A DNA stretch of 64,000 bases, taken from the NCBI GenBank assembly GCA_016719635.1, contig JADJYT010000001.1, forward strand, positions 496,001-560,000, given 5' to 3'. Below are positions 8,222 through 17,565 of the stretch, in pieces; the first letter of the stretch is position 1; each line of letters opens with the position of its first letter. A program made the position numbers and the translations under genes. Source of the stretch: Sphingobacteriales bacterium. Its GTDB lineage: Bacteria; Bacteroidota; Bacteroidia; Chitinophagales; JADIYW01. Below the pieces are notes generated by a model. It saw nothing but the letters and a program-made list of their open reading frames with translations. It had not been told where the DNA came from and searched no databases.

Positions 8222-9700
8222 ATGAACATTCTAAAAGCATTCTTACAAAAATATGCGAGGCAGCTTTTTTACCTGGCTGCTGTTATGGTACTGTTCAACC
8301 TTGCTGATATCATTTTCCCATTGCAAACCAACAGGAATTACTCCACCATTATTGAAGCGGAAGACGGCACTGTCCTGTATTCTTTTCTGTCGAATGACGA
8401 TAAATGGCGGATGTACACCCGACTCAGTGAAATCACCCCTACCCTGCAGCAGGCATTCCTTCAGAAGGAAGACCGATGGTTTTACTGGCATTTCGGCGTC
8501 AACCCGGTGGCAGTATTCCGGGCATTGGTCAATAATACCATCCGGCACAAACGAACTTCGGGAGCTTCCACCATCACCATGCAGGTTGCGAGGATGCTGG
8601 AGCCCAAAGAACGCACCATGTCTTCCAAGTTGCTCGAACTTTTCAGGGCTTTGCAACTGGAATGGAATTTCAGTAAAAAGGAAATTTTACAGCTTTACCT
8701 GAACCTGGTACCTTACGGAGGCAATATTGAAGGTGTCAAATCTGCGGCATTCCTTTATTTCGGAAAATCACCTGCCCAACTGAGTCTGGCAGAAGTGACG
8801 ACTCTTACCATTATCCCCAACCGCCCGAGCAGCCTGCAGTTAGGCAGAAACAATGCCTATATCCAAAGCGAACGCAACCGGTGGCTGAAGAAATTTCTGC
8901 AAAAGAAAGCCTTCTCCAAAGAAAGCATTGACGATGCACTCGAAGAACCTTTGTCTGCATACCGCCGTACACCACCCAAATACGCCCTGCATTTCTGTAT
9001 CCGGCTAAAAAAGATGTACCCGACCCAACCCATCATAGAGTCGCACCTGAACTACACGATGCAGCTGGATATGGAAGAAATGGTGCACAACTACTCCAAA
9101 GTCCTGCAATTCAAAGACATTAAAAACGCGGCGGTCATCATCCTTGACAACCGGACTCATCAAGTGGTTGCTTATGTCGGATCACCCGATTTTTACAGTG
9201 CTTCGACGCAGGGACAGGTGGACGGCGTGAAAGCGGTTCGATCTCCCGGCAGCACCTTAAAGCCTTTGATATACGGCCTTGCATTTGAGAAAGGCATCTA
9301 CACCCCGCGCTCCGTGATTGCAGATGTACCCGTGAATTTTGACGGATATATACCGGAAAATTACGATGAAAGTTTTCACGGAGATATCGCCATATCGGAT
9401 GCACTGGCGCAATCGCTGAATATTCCGGCGGTAAAGGTGCTGCATGAAATTTCGCTGAAGACCTTGCTGGAAAACTTAGACAAACTCCACTTCTCCCAGA
9501 TTGAAAAAGACAGGGAAAAACTGGGACTGTCTGTAGCACTGGGCGGTTGTGGGGTTCGCCTGGAAGAACTGGCCGGCATGTATTCGGTGTTCGCCAATAA
9601 CGGCACCTACTTCCCTCCTGTATTTACCAAATACGCCGATGCCGGAAAGGGACAGAAATACTATCTCCGGAAGCCAACTACATGGTGGCGCAAATCCTGA
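8222..9700 (+). CDS. pbpC: Penicillin-binding protein 1C, N-terminal part (frameshifted gene)
   Basis: Bifunctional peptidoglycan synthase of class A, PBP1C type. After an N-terminal membrane anchor (~15-32), the GT51 transglycosylase domain carries QKEDRWFYWHFG (catalytic Glu) and SGASTITMQVARML. The transpeptidase domain has the active-site S344-T-L-K347 and a downstream SLN. The frame leaves the true sequence after GKGQKY at about 9661 and ends 13 codons later. Inserting one base at 9661-9662 continues as LSPEANYMVAQIL in the next entry. Without repair this part lacks the KTGT motif and should be inactive as a transpeptidase. The usual alpha-2-macroglobulin partner is not adjacent. Confidence 0.85.
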   Translation: MNILKAFLQKYARQLFYLAAVMVLFNLADIIFPLQTNRNYSTIIEAEDGTVLYSFLSNDDKWRMYTRLSEITPTLQQAFLQKEDRWFYWHFGVNPVAVFRALVNNTIRHKRTSGASTITMQVARMLEPKERTMSSKLLELFRALQLEWNFSKKEILQLYLNLVPYGGNIEGVKSAAFLYFGKSPAQLSLAEVTTLTIIPNRPSSLQLGRNNAYIQSERNRWLKKFLQKKAFSKESIDDALEEPLSAYRRTPPKYALHFCIRLKKMYPTQPIIESHLNYTMQLDMEEMVHNYSKVLQFKDIKNAAVIILDNRTHQVVAYVGSPDFYSASTQGQVDGVKAVRSPGSTLKPLIYGLAFEKGIYTPRSVIADVPVNFDGYIPENYDESFHGDIAISDALAQSLNIPAVKVLHEISLKTLLENLDKLHFSQIEKDREKLGLSVALGGCGVRLEELAGMYSVFANNGTYFPPVFTKYADAGKGQKYYLRKPTTWWRKS

Positions 9701-10533
9701 CGATGCTGCGAAGGACAGACCTGCCCAACGGAGCGGAGAATGTACTGAACATTCCTAAAATCGCCTGGAAAACCGGCACTTCCTATGGCCGCCGCGATGC
9801 CTGGAGCATCGGATTCAACAACCAGTATACGGTGGGTGTCTGGACGGGCAACTTCGACGGCAAAGGCGTTCCCGAACTGTCGGGCGCGGATATTGCGACA
9901 CCGCTGCTGCTGCAGATTTTCAACACCATCACCCATATCAACGAGAAAGACTGGTTTAAACGGCCTAAAGATTTACAGTACAGATGGGTGTGTTCGGAAA
10001 GCGGCGATATCCCAAATGATTTTTGCACAAATAAAATTCAGGCCTATTACATTCCGGGTGTCAGCAGCAATAGGAAATGCAGCCACCTGAAAAAAGTATG
10101 GGTGAGTTCGGACAGTTCCATTTCATATTGCAGTTCCTGTTTGCCGGAAGATGGATATCTGGAAAAATGGTATCCCAATTACGCACCGGACCTGCTGCAT
10201 TATTTGGAGACCATGCATCTGCCCTATATCAAAATACCGGCGCACCAGCCCAGCTGCAGGAAAGTGTTTGAGAACAACCAACCCAACATCGTACAACCCG
10301 TAAACGGAAGCGTGTATTACATACAGGCCGGCAAAAGGCAGGAACTGATGCTGACTGCACATGCCGCTAACGACGTGGCGACGATTTCCTGGTATATCAA
10401 CGATGCCTTTGTAGAAACCATCGATAAGAACAAACCGGTATTCATCACTCCAACTTTAGGCAAACTGAAAATCTCCTGTACCGACGACAAAGGCAGGAAT
10501 ACGGACAGCCGGGTGGTGGTGAAGGAGATGTGA
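9682..10533 (+). CDS. pbpC: Penicillin-binding protein 1C, C-terminal part (frameshifted gene)
   Basis: The remainder of the gene starting at 8222, in the -1 frame. It begins inside conserved sequence (MVAQILTMLRR), so this ATG is probably not a native start. It supplies the KTGTSYGRRDAWSIGFN motif completing the transpeptidase site, a Cys-containing linker, and the C-terminal PBP1C-specific beta domain (IVQPVNGSVYYI...). Joined with the first part the protein would be about 770 aa, a usual PBP1C length. The split is one base; see the finding on single-base disruptions. Confidence 0.8.
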   Translation: MVAQILTMLRRTDLPNGAENVLNIPKIAWKTGTSYGRRDAWSIGFNNQYTVGVWTGNFDGKGVPELSGADIATPLLLQIFNTITHINEKDWFKRPKDLQYRWVCSESGDIPNDFCTNKIQAYYIPGVSSNRKCSHLKKVWVSSDSSISYCSSCLPEDGYLEKWYPNYAPDLLHYLETMHLPYIKIPAHQPSCRKVFENNQPNIVQPVNGSVYYIQAGKRQELMLTAHAANDVATISWYINDAFVETIDKNKPVFITPTLGKLKISCTDDKGRNTDSRVVVKEM

Positions 10534-10595
10534 AAATTAATTTCAACAACATATATTTGTAATATAAAATATTTATAGTATATTTCAGATAAATA

Positions 10596-11369
10596 ATGTC
10601 ATTAAAAAACACAACTATGAATCCCCTGACATTCCTGTTTCCATTCCTAAAAAAGATAAATGACGGTTTTTTTATAAAAAAATCAACATCAAGTATAGTA
10701 TCGGTTATTGGTTGGATTATATTGATCATTAGTTCAATCGGATCACTTATTTTTCTGATCAAGGGATTAGATACAGATAATATTACTATCGGGTTAGTAA
10801 TAAGTATCATTTTAGCTTCTGCTCTTTTCTTTATCCTGGGGATATTTATTTTTCAAATCCATGCATATCATTCTGCAGAAATAAAACAATTACCGAAATC
10901 TCCTTTTACCGTAACGCCCATTATTTCAATTCTGCTCAAACTAACCGGAGAAATAATAGCACTGTATATTTTTTTAATTGGAGTCGTTTCTTTTGTAGCC
11001 TTATTGTTCATTGGCAACACATATATTCTCAATGGTTTTCTTGGAGAGTTGGGTGGATTATCCAGAGAATTAAGCGGTTATCTTGGAGGCCCCGTTATGG
11101 TTGCCTGCGGCTTACTATTCATTTCATTTTTATCCGCTTTATTTATGTTAATGATTTTTTACTATTTCTCTGAAAAAGTGCTGGTCTCAACAGATATTGC
11201 TACAAACATCCGAAGAATGCTGAATAATAGCGAACAAATAACAAATATTGAAATAATCGAGGCAACAGATAACACTAAAGTACCCACTCCAAGAACCTGC
11301 CCATCCTGTAAAGAAATAATAAATCCAAACGATATTTTTTGTGAAAATTGCGGAAATAAATTAAAGTAA
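10596..11369 (+). CDS. Membrane protein with C-terminal zinc ribbon
   Basis: 257 aa. Hydrophobic segments lie at about 30-55, 65-90, 105-135 and 160-195, with a Gly-rich extracytoplasmic-looking loop (GFLGELGGLSRELSGYLGG). The C-terminus is a zinc ribbon CPSC...CENC (CPSCKEIINPNDIFCENCG). The membrane part loosely recalls DUF4282. Its stop is directly followed by the ATG of another zinc-ribbon membrane protein, so the two are translationally coupled and may form one complex (inference). Confidence 0.7.
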   Translation: MSLKNTTMNPLTFLFPFLKKINDGFFIKKSTSSIVSVIGWIILIISSIGSLIFLIKGLDTDNITIGLVISIILASALFFILGIFIFQIHAYHSAEIKQLPKSPFTVTPIISILLKLTGEIIALYIFLIGVVSFVALLFIGNTYILNGFLGELGGLSRELSGYLGGPVMVACGLLFISFLSALFMLMIFYYFSEKVLVSTDIATNIRRMLNNSEQITNIEIIEATDNTKVPTPRTCPSCKEIINPNDIFCENCGNKLK

Positions 11370-12695
11370 ATGATTATGTTTTGTAATAACTGCGGCACTG
11401 AATACGAAACCACCCAAATTGACAACGGTAAAAGCAGATTTTGCAGAAGCTGTGGAAGTTTATTATATAAAAACCAAAACGGCCAGCTAATCGACTCTGA
11501 GGGAAAGCCTTTCATAAATACTGCAACTGATACAGGTACCGGAAAGTTGAACATAGATGAAGAACATCAGAAACTTTTAGAACAAGAGCGACTAATAAAA
11601 GAGCGTCAAAACCAACTATTACATCAGAAACGGGAACAAGAACTTAAAGAAAAACAAGAAAGAGAACGCCTGGAGGCCATAAGAAAACAACAAGAACAGG
11701 AACGGCAGAAAGCGGAACAAAAAGAAAAAGAGCGGCTGCTGCAGCTTCAAAGGGAGCAGGATGAGAAAGAACGCTTGCTGCGCGAAAAGATAGAAAAAGA
11801 AGTCCGCGAGAAGATACACCGGGAACAGGCGGAAAAGGAACGGCTGGAACGGGAACTGAAAGAAAAACTGGAACGCGAACGAATAGAGCGGGAATTGCGC
11901 GAGGCGGAAGAAAAAAAGAAAGCGGCACAATTGCTTCTGGAAAAAGAAGCGGAAGAAAAAAGAAAGGCAGTGCAACAGGAACAAGAAAAAGCTGCAACAG
12001 CAGCAATGCTCCAAACGGCGGAGCAACCCTCCGGCGGCACATTCCGGAAATTTCTTTTATTCGTCCTCCTGCCGCTTCTTGCAGCAGGCATACTGGCAGG
12101 TACAACCTATTTCCTGTTTCCACAACAAATAAAAGCGGTTTTAGGTATTACAGCTTCGGAAGCAAAAACTACTGAAGCCGTCAGCACTCCTGAAAATATT
12201 CCTTCAGACAATTCCGCCATAATCGAGCAAATCAAAACAGCGCTGACCGGGAAAGAGGTATTATCCTGGGGGCCAATAAAAGCCGATGAAATAAAGGGGC
12301 TGACTATCCAATCCCAGCAGGCGGAAAACGGTAATCCATCCTATGTCGTTGAACTAAACCTGGACGACAATGCCGGAACAAAAGCCGCCGCCGAACTGGA
12401 GGTTACTTATAATAACAACACCATTGACAAGGCAACTACCAACAAAATCAGTTATAAAAACACCGCTCCGGTCAATGCCTGGTTCAGTTTCGCACCTTTA
12501 AAGAATTGCACGATTCTTGTCAATACCAACGGCAATCCGATAAAGTTAAAAGGCTGCCAGAACTGCGCATCGGTTTCGCTGAATACCAGTGCAGATCAAC
12601 CTGAAAAATTAATAAACCATCCTGAAACCATTTTTATTCAATCCGGCAGTACAACCGAAACTACCGTTGATTTCACCTATGTCCCTACAAAATAA
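11370..12695 (+). CDS. Zinc ribbon-coiled coil-membrane protein
   Basis: 441 aa. The N-terminal zinc ribbon is CNNCGTEYE...FCRSCGSLL (residues ~5-30). A very long charged coiled coil runs from ~55 to 210, rich in E, K, Q and R. One membrane helix follows (FLLFVLLPLLAAGILAG, ~225-243). The ~190-aa extracytoplasmic region after it, with SFAPLKNCTILVNTNG and paired cysteines in KGCQNCAS, is not recognised. The topology puts ribbon and coiled coil in the cytoplasm and the novel domain in the periplasm. It starts on the base after the preceding stop; a second ATG at 11376 is possible. Confidence 0.7.
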   Translation: MIMFCNNCGTEYETTQIDNGKSRFCRSCGSLLYKNQNGQLIDSEGKPFINTATDTGTGKLNIDEEHQKLLEQERLIKERQNQLLHQKREQELKEKQERERLEAIRKQQEQERQKAEQKEKERLLQLQREQDEKERLLREKIEKEVREKIHREQAEKERLERELKEKLERERIERELREAEEKKKAAQLLLEKEAEEKRKAVQQEQEKAATAAMLQTAEQPSGGTFRKFLLFVLLPLLAAGILAGTTYFLFPQQIKAVLGITASEAKTTEAVSTPENIPSDNSAIIEQIKTALTGKEVLSWGPIKADEIKGLTIQSQQAENGNPSYVVELNLDDNAGTKAAAELEVTYNNNTIDKATTNKISYKNTAPVNAWFSFAPLKNCTILVNTNGNPIKLKGCQNCASVSLNTSADQPEKLINHPETIFIQSGSTTETTVDFTYVPTK

Positions 12696-12780
12696 AATAT
12701 TGAGTTTAATACAATCGTTAAAAATAATTCAGAACCAGACTAAAGACAAAAATATAGCAAAATGAAAAGAAGCGTAGGAT

Positions 12781-12872
12781 GGCAAAATACGTAGCTGAGC
12801 GCTGCTATGAAGCGCAGAACGATTATTTTGCCTTGATTTTTTTGTTTCTTTTTGTATCAAGACAAAAAGAAA
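12781..12872. repeat. Composite two-hairpin intergenic element
   Basis: Two strong inverted repeats sit side by side in a gene-free stretch. GGCAAAATA (12781-12789) pairs with TATTTTGCC (12824-12832), with an inner GCGCT/AGCGC stem. TTTCTTTTTGT (12845-12855) pairs with ACAAAAAGAAA (12862-12872). It is neither a typical terminator nor coding. It looks like a mobile or repetitive extragenic element; no second copy was noticed in this window. Confidence 0.5.
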
Positions 12873-12922
12873 ATAGTTGAATTTACAATTCAGACGATTA
12901 TAAAACATATAAAAGTAAATAC

Positions 12923-15121
12923 ATGAAAAAAACACTTTCTTTTCTACTAACAATTTTAATATTAAATGTTTTAGCTCAAAAAGGCGTAGTCATTCCCACT
13001 ACGCCGGTTACGCCGCAAAAAAGTCCATCAGTCAGCAAACCCAAACCGGTGAATACGGCACCCAAGCCTGCCGCCGGAACCGAAATATGGAAGGTGGATG
13101 CCACATCCACTCCCTGTACCTTAGGACAGTGTATGCTCATAAAAAAAGCCGGACAGAAGGAATTTGAGATATTTGAAGATATTATTGAAGGCTTTGAATT
13201 TACAGAAGGGAATACCTACACCCTTCAGGTCAGACAAACACTGAAACAGCCGCCGATACAGGCGAATGAATCCATTTACAAATACGAGCTGGTCAAAGTA
13301 ATGGCGTCAACCGACAGCAAATACAGCAACATCAGTGTACCGACTCCAACGACCAACACGGGCGCAATCGTTCAGATTGACCTGGATTATGGCACCATCG
13401 CCTGTGAATCCGGCTCGGAGAAACAATGTTTTTTGCTGAAAGAGAAAGGCCGCAAGGAATATGAGATTTTCAACGGCTGTATCTACGGGTTTACCTATGA
13501 AGCCGGCAACCGATATGTTTTGCAGGCACGCAAAAACGGAGAAGATTATGATTTCGTCAAAGTCATTAAAAAAGAATTTGTCGAATACAATCCGACAAAG
13601 ATATCCTGTGTGAACCAACGAAACCCCTATTCCTCAACAATCCAGACAAACGCTACATCCTCTGTAAAAGACATTCCGGCCACCAGCATACCGACATCCT
13701 CCGCCCTGGATAAGAAGTGGTATCTGCGGAAGATGAAGGAATCGGAAGGCAGCAGTTTCACTACCGATGACAATGTGCTGTGGATACAAATCAGCACCTT
13801 CAATGACAAACTTAAAGGCTTTGGTGCCTGCAACAAATTTGAGGCGGTAGTACGCACTGACCTGGTCACGTCCTTTCAAATCAGCAAACTGACTTCAGGC
13901 TACGTAAATTGCGGCTATAAAAAACTGGAAGAATTATTTTACAGCGTATTACAGCAAGCCGACCGTTTTGAAATCAGGAACGGCAACCTGATACTATCCA
14001 AACAATGGAAATACCTGATGGAACTCACTTCCGACCCGAATCAGAAGGAGGAGACTAGTACGTCTACGAATTACCAGCCGGTTGCATTAAATACGAATAC
14101 GGTACAGCCTGTTCCCGTTCAATCCATAACACCAACTCCTACAGCCAATACCCCTCCTGCCAATGTATCCGCTGCTTCAGCCACCGACAACAAGGAAGTG
14201 GATGAACTTCAGAAACAGGTGGAAGAGCTGAAAAAACAACTGGAAGCTAAAAAGCAAACCGATGCTGCCGAAGCGCAGAAGAAAATGGAGCAGGAAAAAT
14301 TGCAGCAACAGCAGGAAGCAGAAAAATTAAAACAACAACTGGCCGAAATAGAAAAACAGAAACAGGATGAGGCAAAGAGACAAAAACTCGAACAGGAAAA
14401 AATACAGAAGCAGAAAGAAATTGAAGAGCTAAAAAGACAGATAGCTGAAAAAGAAAAGGAAGTAACTACAACTCCATCCAACCAAATACCTAAATCTTCT
14501 TCTACCAATAGCTCCCCAATTTCTGAAACCAAACCCATAACGTCTAGTTCTACTGTTGTAAAAAGAGAAACTGAAACATTACAGGATAATTATGAGACTG
14601 TAAAATTTACTGTAAACAAAGGAAATAATATACCAGAGCCGGAATATCCATTGAGACCTTATTATCTAGATGGTAATACTTTAATCCAATTTGAAAGATC
14701 TGAATCATCCTTCGATATGAAAGTAAAGGGTGCCGGGTATGGTGGCGTAGACAGATTCCTAACGGCTTTCAGTCCAGAATCAAAAATTCAATTTAAAGAT
14801 GGTAATATGCCGCGTATATTTATATCCACAGAAAGTAAAAGTATTGACCCCTATGATGTAATATCTTTATGTAAGGCGATTACTCAAAAAGACAGGAGAA
14901 GATTTAAAATTGGAAGCAGCAAGATGTTTGGTGGAGCTAGAAATGTAAGTGGCAATATCATTCCCGTAGAATTTAAGAAAATTCGGGATACTCTATTTGA
15001 AGTAATTATTCCAGAACAACTTGAAGTTGGAGAATACGGATTTCTTCCAATCATGGAAGGAGAAAGTAATATCTTAACTTCAAAAACCGTTAAAATAAAT
15101 TGTTTCGGCATTGCTCCTTAA
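12923..15121 (+). CDS. Exported DUF4377 x2-META-coiled coil protein
   Basis: 732 aa with a signal peptide (MKKTLSFLLTILILNVLAQ). Two DUF4377-like modules follow (~52-130 and ~150-222), each with the pattern C-x-QC-LLK...EIF...IxGFxxExGxxY. A META/HslJ-like domain (~255-370: LDKKWYLRKM...GFGACNKFEA) is next, then a Gln/Lys/Glu-rich coiled coil (~425-510). The C-terminal ~155 aa (YYLDGNTLIQFERS ... VGEYGFLPIMEG) are also found twice in the gene at 15345. DUF4377 and META often co-occur in small outer-membrane stress proteins. The fusion to a coiled coil and this C-terminal module is unusual. Function unknown. Confidence 0.75.
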   Translation: MKKTLSFLLTILILNVLAQKGVVIPTTPVTPQKSPSVSKPKPVNTAPKPAAGTEIWKVDATSTPCTLGQCMLIKKAGQKEFEIFEDIIEGFEFTEGNTYTLQVRQTLKQPPIQANESIYKYELVKVMASTDSKYSNISVPTPTTNTGAIVQIDLDYGTIACESGSEKQCFLLKEKGRKEYEIFNGCIYGFTYEAGNRYVLQARKNGEDYDFVKVIKKEFVEYNPTKISCVNQRNPYSSTIQTNATSSVKDIPATSIPTSSALDKKWYLRKMKESEGSSFTTDDNVLWIQISTFNDKLKGFGACNKFEAVVRTDLVTSFQISKLTSGYVNCGYKKLEELFYSVLQQADRFEIRNGNLILSKQWKYLMELTSDPNQKEETSTSTNYQPVALNTNTVQPVPVQSITPTPTANTPPANVSAASATDNKEVDELQKQVEELKKQLEAKKQTDAAEAQKKMEQEKLQQQQEAEKLKQQLAEIEKQKQDEAKRQKLEQEKIQKQKEIEELKRQIAEKEKEVTTTPSNQIPKSSSTNSSPISETKPITSSSTVVKRETETLQDNYETVKFTVNKGNNIPEPEYPLRPYYLDGNTLIQFERSESSFDMKVKGAGYGGVDRFLTAFSPESKIQFKDGNMPRIFISTESKSIDPYDVISLCKAITQKDRRRFKIGSSKMFGGARNVSGNIIPVEFKKIRDTLFEVIIPEQLEVGEYGFLPIMEGESNILTSKTVKINCFGIAP

Positions 15122-15180
15122 TTTTTTGAAATTTTTAAAATAACCTCATTTTAAATAAAAATAAGAAGTTCTTATTAAAT

Positions 15181-15270
15181 CAGTACGACTCATTCCAACC
15201 CGGTGAATATGCCCTAAAAATCAGCATTCCCGGCTGCAAAACAATCAATTTATTTGGTGTGGATGAGTAA
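15181..15270 (+). pseudogene. Decayed C-terminal fragment of a GEYxFLP-module paralog
   Basis: Thirty in-frame codons ending in TAA read QYDSFQPGEYALKISIP then CKTINLFGVDE. This matches the C-terminal ends of both flanking genes (VGEYGFLP...KINCFGIAP and IGEYAFLP...VTFFGVEGK). The frame extends a little upstream (KKFLLN) but has no start codon. It is the remnant of a third copy. Confidence 0.6.
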
Positions 15271-15318
15271 GGTGCCATTTATTTTCTTTGAATTAATACT
15301 ATTTTAAAATGCGGTGGT

Positions 15319-15328
15319 TAACTTTAAA
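15319..15328 (+). promoter_or_regulatory. TAACTTTAAA promoter-like box
   Basis: Same core as the boxes at 6385 and 6640, 16 bases before the ATG of the second DUF4377-META protein. Confidence 0.33.
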
Positions 15329-15344
15329 CTAAATAATTCCATCT

Positions 15345-17516
15345 ATGAAAACATTATTTAGTATCTGCCTGATTATTGGCATATCTACTTTTACAAAACT
15401 CACCCATGCCGAATCATTCAACACCACCCCGCAAACCTGGGTGGTAGATGCAGAAACGGCTGCCTGCGACAATTCAGACAATCAGTGCCTGCTGGTCAAA
15501 CAGCCCGGCAGAAAAGAATTTGAGATTTATAATGAACCCATTGAGGGCTTCAACTACGAAAAAGGTTACACGTATACCATTGTTGTCAAACAACAACTGA
15601 AAGACCCTCCCATTGCAGTCGGCGAGTCGCTGTTCAAATATGTGCTGGTAAAAATCAGTTCAAAAAAGGCCATTGCTAAAACGGTCAGCAATACTCCCAA
15701 AATCATACAGCCCACATCCATTACCACCTCCTCTCCTTTGGATAACCGATGGTACCTGCGAAAAATCAAGGATGAGGACGGCAGCAGCCTGGTCACTGAT
15801 GACAATATAGTCTGGATGGAAATCAACACCTTCAACGACAAGATTAAAGGTATCGGCGCCTGCAATCCGTTTGAAGGCGTACTAAGAACCAACCAAAACA
15901 ACGGTTTTGAAGCCGGCAAACTGACCGCGGGACTGAGCAGTTGCAGCAATAAAAAGATGGAAACCCTGTTTTTGGATGCCTTGCAGCTAGCCGACCATTA
16001 CGAAATCAGGAGCGGTGTACTTATTTTGTCCGGTCAGGGAAAATACCTCATGGAGTTTGCTTCTGATCCGGGGCAGAAAGAAGTGACCAATGCCTCCTCC
16101 AATTATAAACTCTCCAATTTCAGTTCCAAAGAATCGGAATTAACGGTGACCAAAACCAGCAACTCCTCTACTTCGACAACCAGCAATGAAGTGGACGAAC
16201 TGCAAAAGCAGCTGGAAGAACTGCAAAAACAGCTGGCTGCCAAAAAGCAAAAAGAAGCTGAGGAGCAGAAGCTGAAAGAGGAAAAGCAAAAACAGGAAGA
16301 AGCGCAGAAATCAAGAGTGGAACAGGAAAAACAAAAAAAATTAAAGGAAATCGAAGAACTGAAGAGACAACTGGCGGAAAAGGAAAAAGAGACTAACACC
16401 GAGAGTCCTTCAAAGTCAGCTACAAAAATCAGTACGACTTCCGATAAACCTACTGTCTCCACAGCCATACCTCAGCCTGATGAATACGACATCCTCTATT
16501 ATCTGGAAAATAACACCTTAAGGGAAATGGAAAGATCTGCTGTAAGCCTGAAACTGGAGAAGAACAACCATATCACCTTTGAGGCAAAAAATATGGAATC
16601 TCCATGTCAGTTGAAAGAAAGGAATCTGCCCAGAATTATCCTAAAGATAAGAAGCGGTGAAACACCATCGGAATTATTCACATTGCTGACGGTAGAAACC
16701 ACCAAGAACTCCAGGATTATCGCGACCGGGAAAATTATCGGGGGTAAGACCAAAGATATCAGCAAATCGATCATAGACATTGAATTCAGAAAAATCAAAG
16801 GAGATATCTATGAAATCATACTGCCTGCAGATTTGCCTATAGGCGAATATGCATTCCTTCCGGTTACCGAGTCCAACAACCTGAATATATCCAATCCGAT
16901 TGCTTTTGATGTTACCTTTTTTGGAATAGAAGAAAATAAAGGTACGGCAATCTATACCGGTTCCACAACTGTAAAAAGCTCTACAACCACCGTCAGTTCA
17001 GTTTCAAAACAGAAAACATATGTTCCGCTGGAAGATGCTGACATACCGCTGCCCGATGCTTACAATAAACCCTATTACATCAACGGCGATGAACTGGCGG
17101 ACATGGAACGGTCGGATGCCGCGATTGAAATAGACAAGAACGGTTATATCACCTTTGTAACCGATAAGATGGAATCCCCATGTCAGTTAAAGGAAAAAAA
17201 TCTTCCTCAAATGGTTATCAGAATCAAAGGAACTGAAAATCCTTCCGGTTTATTTACATTGCTGGGAGTTGAGTCCACTAAAAACTCCAGAATCATACCG
17301 ACCGGAAAAAAAATTGGCGGAACCCCTAAAAACATCAGCAGTTCTATTATAAAAATAGATTTCAGAAAGATAAAGGGGGATTTGTACGAAATCATCCTTC
17401 CTTCCAATCTGCCGATAGGTGAATATGCTTTCTTGCCAACCAAAGAATCCAACAACCTGAACTTATCCAATCCGGTATCCTTTGAAGTTACCTTTTTCGG
17501 AGTGGAAGGGAAATAA
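15345..17516 (+). CDS. Exported DUF4377-META-coiled coil protein with duplicated C-terminal module
   Basis: 723 aa paralog of the preceding large gene. The order is signal peptide (to ~HAES), one DUF4377-like module (~30-105), META domain (~128-245: WYLRKIKDEDGSS...GIGACNPFEG), and a charged coiled coil (~275-350). Two tandem ~150-aa copies of the C-terminal module follow. Both copies carry MESPCQLKE, NSRII, FRKIKGDxYEIILP and PIGEYAFLP; their close identity indicates a recent internal duplication. Ser/Thr-rich linkers separate the domains. The coiled coil and low-complexity linkers suggest an elongated periplasmic or surface protein. Function unknown. Confidence 0.75.
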   Translation: MKTLFSICLIIGISTFTKLTHAESFNTTPQTWVVDAETAACDNSDNQCLLVKQPGRKEFEIYNEPIEGFNYEKGYTYTIVVKQQLKDPPIAVGESLFKYVLVKISSKKAIAKTVSNTPKIIQPTSITTSSPLDNRWYLRKIKDEDGSSLVTDDNIVWMEINTFNDKIKGIGACNPFEGVLRTNQNNGFEAGKLTAGLSSCSNKKMETLFLDALQLADHYEIRSGVLILSGQGKYLMEFASDPGQKEVTNASSNYKLSNFSSKESELTVTKTSNSSTSTTSNEVDELQKQLEELQKQLAAKKQKEAEEQKLKEEKQKQEEAQKSRVEQEKQKKLKEIEELKRQLAEKEKETNTESPSKSATKISTTSDKPTVSTAIPQPDEYDILYYLENNTLREMERSAVSLKLEKNNHITFEAKNMESPCQLKERNLPRIILKIRSGETPSELFTLLTVETTKNSRIIATGKIIGGKTKDISKSIIDIEFRKIKGDIYEIILPADLPIGEYAFLPVTESNNLNISNPIAFDVTFFGIEENKGTAIYTGSTTVKSSTTTVSSVSKQKTYVPLEDADIPLPDAYNKPYYINGDELADMERSDAAIEIDKNGYITFVTDKMESPCQLKEKNLPQMVIRIKGTENPSGLFTLLGVESTKNSRIIPTGKKIGGTPKNISSSIIKIDFRKIKGDLYEIILPSNLPIGEYAFLPTKESNNLNLSNPVSFEVTFFGVEGK

Positions 17517-17525
17517 AAATTAACT

Positions 17526-17563
17526 CACTATCCGAATTCATCTTAAGATGAATTCGGATAGTG
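17526..17563. repeat. 38-bp perfect palindrome
   Basis: Positions 17526-17563 read the same on both strands: 17-base arms (CACTATCCGAATTCATC) around TTAA. It begins 10 bases after a stop codon and has no T tract of its own. Confidence 0.7.
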
Positions 17564-17565
17564 GG

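Noticed and set aside
11619..12123. Phe/Leu-rich frames antisense to the coiled-coil gene
   Set aside because: Mirror image of Glu/Lys/Gln codons; the plus-strand gene is better supported by domains.
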